From Epiperipatus broadwayi (lineage: Eukaryota; Onychophora; Udeonychophora; Euonychophora; Peripatidae), in NCBI GenBank assembly GCA_028023455.1, contig JAQFVV010000323.1, positions 188,001 through 252,000 on the forward strand: 64,000 nt of DNA, given 5' to 3'. Made by a program: the position numbers and the translations under genes. This document shows positions 57,782 through 64,000 of this stretch, piece after piece. Under the pieces are notes generated by a model. That model worked only from the letters and a program-made list of their open reading frames with translations. It did not search any database and had not been told where the DNA came from. How positions within the stretch are numbered: the first letter of the stretch is position 1; each line of letters starts with the position of its first letter.

Positions 57782-59944
57782 TACCGTACACTTTAATGTG
57801 ACTTACATGGCAAGCCTGATCCATGTTAAGCATTTCAAATGTTCTCAATCAACTAATCTTAAGTGGGAAATAAAGTAAATATTCTTATTTCAAATGAAAG
57901 AAAATTAATATAATGAAAAGATTGTCTTAATTATAATAATTATAAAATTGTAATAAAATATATATTTTTAAAGAGAAATTTATAAATTTGTAAAACATTA
58001 AGTATGCTCAATGTGCTAAATTATAAAATAAAAATATATACTTGTAACCTTGCTGAAAATTTTATTAATATTTATTAAATTCTGTCAAAAAAAAAAGAGA
58101 ACAAAAAATCAAATTAATTGAGATTAATGCTAAAATTTAATTAGGATTAAATTTAATCAATCACCCTATAATTATAGGTAGTTAAAGAATGTAAAAAAAA
58201 AAAAAAACAGGACTAAATCATTACAAATAGAAAACAGAGATTAAAGATAAGGAAACAACAAATGATAATTTTTTGGTAAGAGTTATCTTTGCTTAAGAAA
58301 ATGCTATTAATAAGAAAGAAGAGGAAATAATAAATGTCATGACTATGAAAATCCAAAGTACATACCACCTACATTATATTGATTGAAAAGAATTAAAATA
58401 TAGATTAAGAAGGATTATGCAACTTGTTATAAGACAGTCATTATATTACTTTTCAGTACTGATAGGGAATTACTTAGAATATGATTCATCTGAAGTGTAT
58501 AGTAAGTGCCTTTCCAAAGGCTTAAAAGAATAGAGACAGAGGACACAGAAATAAAGATTTTGCCCATGGAATAACTGACTATTCATAATAAACTGAAATT
58601 ATGTAGTCCATAAATTTAAGCTTTAGAGTAAACAAAGAAGAACAATCCAACAAATAACAATCAAGAAAACCAAACATTTTTACTGGTGATAACATCACAA
58701 ATGATTTAAAGAAATCACTGTAAGAGTTTCAGGTTATATGCATATGTAAGAGAGGTTTTTTAAAAATATCAATGTCCTATGTGCACTTTTAATAATTATA
58801 TATCTTTCTGAATTTATACATTAATTAAATTTGTATATTTATTATTGATGAATGTGTCTTATATTTATATTTATTCTCCATACTTTCTTATGATGTTTAT
58901 TAATTTATTATTTTAAACAATAAACAAGAATGACTATAGGTAATTTCTGAAATCAATGAAGATTGTGTAAAACAAATAATATTGTTATATACCTTATTTA
59001 GTTGTCAATGCATCATTTTCTTCTATCAATAATCTCTTCTCCAAACTGTCCATAAATTGTCTTCCACTGAGTTTCAGCATTCATACTCTGAACCAAGGAT
59101 AGTGACATTCTTTAGTGTAAGATCTGTGAAATGAAGCCAGAGAATAATAGATTCATATGTGGTCATGCATAGAAGAAAGTATCACCTTGAACTTGAGTTA
59201 ATAAGACTCAAACCATGAAATTCACACAAAATTTATGAATAAATGTTAAATGAAACCTCTGAAATAAGATTTGATGTATGATGATCAAGCATTTCTATAA
59301 CAGAAAAAAAAAGTGTCTTCATCATAAAGATTGATTTTTAATTATGTTTAATTAATTGAAATTCAAGTGTTAATCAATTTTTGGTAATCTGACAAAGTAA
59401 GCATTATTTTGGAATAATCACATAAACACTGAAACATTATCTGTCTGTTGAATGATGAGAAAGTAATAATTTAAACAATGCTCAGGATGATTAAATTTTT
59501 TATTAAAAGCTGGTCTCTTCAGTGAAGCTTGAGTCTGTCTTTTGGTTTTAACCATCATCATTAGCTTCTTGTAATAAACTTTATTTTATTTCTTTAACAG
59601 CCACATTATGAATAAAAAATATAAAATGATCATAATGACAAGTGATGACCAACATTTTTGTGTGTGACCATTTACCCTGGATAAAATGAAGGATGGATTG
59701 ATTATCTATTCAAAGACTTATATGTGACAAAGCTGAATTGATATTTCTAAGTTGTGCTTAAGACTTGTTAAAAAATTAGGTGTACACATAATATAAAATG
59801 AAAATCCTCTCATGGGATATTTATATTTTTAGGGAGGTGAAGAAATATGATCTAAATATTTTAAAATATAAAACAGCTAAAGATGTTGAAAAACATATAT
59901 TTCTAAATTTTCAAGGGTGAATTTATAGCATTTTAAATACCAGA
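57782..59944. other. AT-rich non-coding DNA
   Basis: No exon or element recognised. Confidence 0.4.
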
Positions 59945-60130
59945 ATGATCTCTACAATATAAAAAGTAACAAATGAAAAAAAAAATGTTAAGCTTAATAA
60001 AAAAAGGTTTTAAACCAGGGATTTTGATAAAACTTTTAATGTTTTAAATGTGATCACCTGAAGAATGGCAATATTTACGTATTTATTATTTATTTACATT
60101 TTATAACCTAACATAAGAAGTATCTTACTG
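59945..60130 (+). repeat. Diverged direct repeat (partner at 63238)
   Basis: ATATAAAAAGTAACAAATGA, then AAAAATGTTAAG, then AAAACTTTTAAT occur here and at 63238-63440 in the same order with moderate divergence. Family unknown. Confidence 0.65.
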
Positions 60131-62284
60131 TTTAACATATGTCTTAATGTATAATATTAAGTTTATTGAAGTTAAATAGAGTAATTTAATCGATGAATGT
60201 TATTGTATAACAAATACTTTTATTATTATTTATTAACCCAGCCTCCTGTCTCTCTTCTCATAAATTCTTACCATTTAAATAATAAATTAAATTTTGTAAT
60301 ATCATGTAAGATAAAATTTCATACGCTACCATATTTTCTGTAGTATGTCCTACTAATGGTGATGGTGTGAATTATCCTCCTATGAAATTCACAGTATTGG
60401 GTAGCATTCTGGTATAAATCTAACAAATTATTAATCCACACAGAATCTAATTTCCATTTAGTTAATTAGGAGTGATTTAATGGTCTGGAAAGTTGACCAT
60501 AATCTACAATAAATATGACTATTAGTATAAATTACGTTCAATTTATATTTTCCCTCCTATCTTGTTTCATAAGTGTGAAATATTAAAAGTTATATTTTAT
60601 TATTAAGCATTAATTTTTCACATCCATGGGATTATTCTAAATTATGTTTAACTTTGGTGCTCCCTCTTTATCAAAATAGTAGGATTGATACAATATATAC
60701 CTATATATCACCCGTTTGTATATGTTCCACCACCATCGTCAATTTAGCTATAAACAATATATTTTAATTCTCTTACAGCCGTTGTTTCGTATATTAACAA
60801 TAATCCTTTTGAAGTAAAAATTAACTAAATGCGAACGCACACACTTATACATGTATATATAAATGTGTGTATGTGTTTTGTATCTCAGTGATTGTTATTT
60901 GAGAAAATCTTCATTTTAATAGGTGAAATGGATCGTGATAAATATAAACCAAATTTATTGTTAGCTAGTGTTTTAATGTATTTTATTTATTATTACTAGT
61001 ATAGCATTAGGTATTATTTAATATATATATATTACATATAAAATCTACGTTAATTAAAAACAATTGTAATTTTTAAAATTGAAATCATAATCCCTAAAAT
61101 AATACGTATATATATATATAAGGTATATAACCAAACGTTGTGTCGTGACACACACACATACAACACATACACATATATAAGTATATATATATAGTAACCC
61201 TACATGAACTAGGATGCTGCTCTGACATAAATGTTAAAATCAAAGGTTACACAAACAGGCACCATAATAGCTATGGAGTTTTGATATTGTCACACCGGAG
61301 GAGTACGATTCATCTTATTGAAAACATAGTAATTAATTATAATTACTAATATACTAGGTTCTTACATTAGATTAAATATTAACTAAGGTTTTATTATTAC
61401 TTTTTTAAAATATAGGTTCTTTTACAATTTTAAAATCTTATCTTAGATTCTAAAATGACTTTATCTCAAAGTTCAAATCCAAAATGCATTGGAGATAAGA
61501 AAAATGCTAACAGTAATATACTCTAACTCTTAAAATATGATAACAGTTTTTCAAGCTATACATTAAACATTTTGTATTCCTTTTTTAATTTTATGCTTAA
61601 AATTAGTATATTTTAAGATAACATAAATAAAAATACACAATAATAGGGTATTCAAATACCTAAGTAATATATGATTAGTAAATTGGAACATTTTAAAATA
61701 CTTTCAAGTTATTCAAGTATAACTATTTCATTTCTAGTAACTACAAAATACAGAAGTTTAATATTTTCTGATGCAATTTTTAATAAACAATAACAATTAA
61801 TAGTGAAGCAGGCAGTAAGACTATATTTTCTTCTAATTAACTACATTACAAGTGCATTTGAAATAAAACAAATAGCATAATATTTATCTTTTGTTAATGC
61901 TGGTAGATTAAATAGTAAGCAAAATGAAAAAATAAACATAAAAATAAATAAATTCTAATATGCAGGTAAAATAGGTAATAATAAAGCAGATAAATAAAAT
62001 ATGTGACCATTGAAGTGTACTTTCATAAAATAATTAATAATGACAACTTTATTAAAGTACATTTTCTAAATAACAAATGTGATTAAGCAATAAAGCATAA
62101 TGGCAACAAAGCAAAAAAAAAAAAACATGTTAAATTAATAGCAAAAAAATATTTCTTTACACATATAATAATTTCTATGCAATAGAATATTTTATTACAA
62201 TGGGCATTATTTTTTATATAATTTAATATATTATACTCACAAATATTAATAAATTTTACAAATGATTGTACCTTTCATAAAACA
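60131..62284. other. AT-rich DNA with one weak exon candidate
   Basis: At 60344-60411 an acceptor (TATTTTCTGTAG) and a possible donor (CTG|GTATAA) bracket an open stretch reading CPTNGDGVNYPPMKFTVLGS. The phase fits the exon ending at 40561, but there is no Cys/Trp pair, so it is not accepted as an exon. Short CA and TA runs lie near 61150-61190. Confidence 0.3.
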
Positions 62285-62830
62285 TAAGAATTTATAACAT
62301 AGAGTGGAGAGTGATGGGTCATCTGAAAGTCTGTGCTCATATACCCTGTATTACATATATAGACACAGGTATATAATAAGCCTGTGTTTCAGTTATTACA
62401 TTGTAGAGATGTCTGCCCATCCTTGCATATGTACTAAATGGATTATGTCCTGTACATGTGGGGTTCAGATTGACCTTAGGTCAACATGGGTGTGACAAGA
62501 ATCTCGGCCTCAGGGTGGCCTTCGAGCATTCCATCATCAGATTTTCAATTGGATGGATGGTTGAAGAGTTGGAGTGTGTAGTAGATTGGAGCCTGTCCAT
62601 TAAAGTATGAAGATTTTCTATCTTAATATATATTTGAGCACTTATAGTATATATGTGTGGGAGATGGTAATCTGGACCAACTGATGATTGCTGTTTTAGC
62701 ATGAAATATGTATATTGGTGATTATTTATCTTTTCAGAATATATGTGCTTGAGTGTATCAGTGTTATTATATAGAGTGGAGAGTGATGGGTCATCTGAAA
62801 GTCTGTGCTCATATACCCTGTATTAATTAT
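62285..62830 (+). repeat. 472-bp repeat family, tandem 1.1 units
   Basis: The block AGAGTGGAGAGTGATGGGTC and about 35 further bases occurs identically at 62301 and 62773, a period of 472 bp. The complete unit between includes the hammerhead at 62668. This is the clearest case of a partial tandem dimer. Confidence 0.88.
62668..62724 (+). ncRNA. Hammerhead ribozyme, 472-bp family
   Basis: CTGATGA at 62681-62687 and GAAA at 62703-62706. Stem II TGCT/AGCA is closed by a T-T mismatch. Stem III has two pairs around ATGT. The triplet is AUA, with the cut after 62714. Stem I is perfect: TTGGT with ACCAA and GATTA with TAATC, separated by a TGG bulge. The closing mismatch in stem II may reduce activity. 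Confidence 0.65.
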
Positions 62831-63237
62831 AACATAAGTAATTATTATTACCTGGAAGTTTCCCCATCTACCTAACATGGACTTTATTTTAAACATTATA
62901 CCCATAGAGTAATAACAATTCACCTATATACCTATATCTAGGTCACTAATAAAATGTATACTTTCCATGATCAAAACAGGATTAAAAATTGAGTGAGAAA
63001 ACACTTTATAGGTTTTAAAAAGATAATGACAAATATTATACAAGTTAAATAATATATTTATGTTGGTATCTTTATTAAATAATACTCTTATATAAGACTA
63101 ATAATATCTATGTTGGGGTAATGAAATAAATATGCTCATCACTTATAATATATTTTATGTTCAAAATTATAGTGTTACAAGTAATAAATTATAAGATAAG
63201 TATGCCTTTTGATATTCGTAATATACTAAAATACATT
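62831..63237. other. AT-rich non-coding DNA
   Basis: Nothing recognised. Confidence 0.4.
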
Positions 63238-63440
63238 ATAATATAAAAAGTAACAAATGATAAAAAAATGTTAAGTTTAACAAAAAAACAAAAACATTTT
63301 TTTTTAAACCAGAGAGTTTGCTAAAACTTTTAATCTTTTTAAGTGTGATTATCTGAAAAATGGTAATAATTATGTATTTGTTATTTATTTAATTATATAA
63401 TGTAATAAGCATTTTAATATTTTATATATGTGTGAATGTA
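63238..63440 (+). repeat. Diverged direct repeat (partner at 59945)
   Basis: See shared blocks at 59945. Separation is about 3.3 kb. Confidence 0.65.
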
Positions 63441-63489
63441 CAATATTAAATATTTGAAATACAGACATACTTTATATACCTTGAGCTTA

Positions 63490-63860
63490 ATTATAAATAT
63501 GGGGGTTTGAACTCAGACTTTCAAGCACCCTTCAACTATCCATACTATTTCATACCACTGATATACATGACCACACACATGTAAAAAAAATAAATAATCA
63601 CCAATATACCTATTTTGTTCTAAAACAGCACTCATCGGTTGGTCCAGGTTATCATCTCCCACACACATATAATAATAATAATAATAATAATAATGATGAT
63701 GATGGTATCGGCATGGAATTTGGGTTTTCCATCATCAGATTTTCAATGGTATAGAAGGCTGAAGATTTGGAGCTTGGAACTAGATTGAAGCCTGTCTATT
63801 AAATTATGAAGATTTTCTATCTTAATATAAACTGAACATTTATTATATATATATATGTTG
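63490..63860. repeat. 472-bp repeat family, inverted pair
   Basis: The left part (63490-63660) is in minus orientation, with the end block and hammerhead. The right part (about 63715-63840) is in plus orientation, with the CATCATCAGATTTTCAATGG to CTATCTTAATATAAACTGA segment. An (ATA)n/(ATG)n run lies at the join. This is the third inverted pair of this family in the window. Confidence 0.7.
63595..63653 (-). ncRNA. Decayed hammerhead copy, 472-bp family
   Basis: On the minus strand: ACCAA, then CCGATGA (one core change), stem II GTGCT/AGAAC worn, ACAAAA for GAAA, the same AT...AT stem III with loop AGGT, and TTGGTGATTA stem I. Predicted inactive. Confidence 0.45.
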
Positions 63861-63905
63861 ATACGAAGATTTTCATGGGTTGCATATATAAAAGACATAT
63901 TTTGC

Positions 63906-64000
63906 AGGTTCATCCGTGTTAAAAAATTCAAATATTTAAAAATTTAAATATTAAATGTCCAGTATATCAATATTTACATTTTTTAACACAGATGAACCCG
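63906..64000. repeat. Hairpin element at the window edge
   Basis: AGGTTCATCCGTGTTAAAAA at 63906 and its complement ending at 63999 form arms of about 30 bp around an AT-rich loop. The right end is cut by the window, so the true size is unknown. Confidence 0.65.

Noticed and set aside
1-64000. CRISPR array, operon or prokaryotic defence system
   Set aside because: The tandem repeats have no regular short-spacer pattern, and the coding content is eukaryotic (split Ig exons, LINEs, SINEs).
1-64000. Assignment to octopus or squid on the basis of LINE/Penelope content
   Set aside because: The element types are shared by many invertebrates and I see no lineage-specific SINE that would settle it.

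Overview
The window looks like AT-rich DNA (about three-quarters A+T by eye) from an invertebrate animal. The evidence is large introns, immunoglobulin-superfamily exons with animal-style splice sites, RTE and other APE-type LINEs, Penelope-like retroelement debris, tRNA-derived SINEs and an LTR retrotransposon. I cannot name the phylum. There is no bacterial gene organisation.

Host gene: one plus-strand gene runs through at least 11.2-40.6 kb. Three exons are well supported (11200-11376, 22341-22477, 40408-40561). They encode the second half of one Ig domain and then one complete I-set domain split by an intron. Introns between domains are phase 1. The intradomain intron is about 17.9 kb, phase 0, and its frame is only satisfied by a GC-AG donor. 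Two weaker candidate exons lie upstream (10393-10474, 10830-10929). The sequence is of the nephrin/Kirre adhesion-receptor type, but the exact family is not settled.

Mobile DNA fills most of the rest. From left to right: a palindromic foldback element (367-668); a decayed coiled-coil retroelement ORF (1.7-2.2 kb); a nearly full-length but broken two-ORF LINE (2.8-8.6 kb) with a second antisense 3' fragment at 14.4 kb; tRNA-SINEs at 13.4 and 30.3 kb; an RTE element (32.0-34.8 kb) with 3' fragments at 21.4 and 29.2 kb; Penelope-like remnants at 29.4 and 54.3 kb; a 2-kb LTR-like repeat in three copies (18.3, 44.7, 47.3 kb); and a short LTR retrotransposon with only a broken gag (49.3-53.8 kb).

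Most notable: at least three unrelated-looking repeat families each contain a sequence that folds as a type I hammerhead ribozyme with a tiny stem III. They are (i) a dispersed unit of about 472 bp present at seven loci, usually as 1.2 tandem units or as inverted pairs; (ii) a unit of about 460 bp arranged as direct plus inverted copies at 40.75-42.49 kb, with four hammerheads; and (iii) the foldback element at 367-668, with a decayed version in its relative at 23.7 kb. Co-variation in stem I between copies supports the fold. Together with the Penelope-like remnants, this suggests that non-autonomous ribozyme-bearing retroelements (retrozyme-like) shaped this intron landscape. The mobilisation link is inference.
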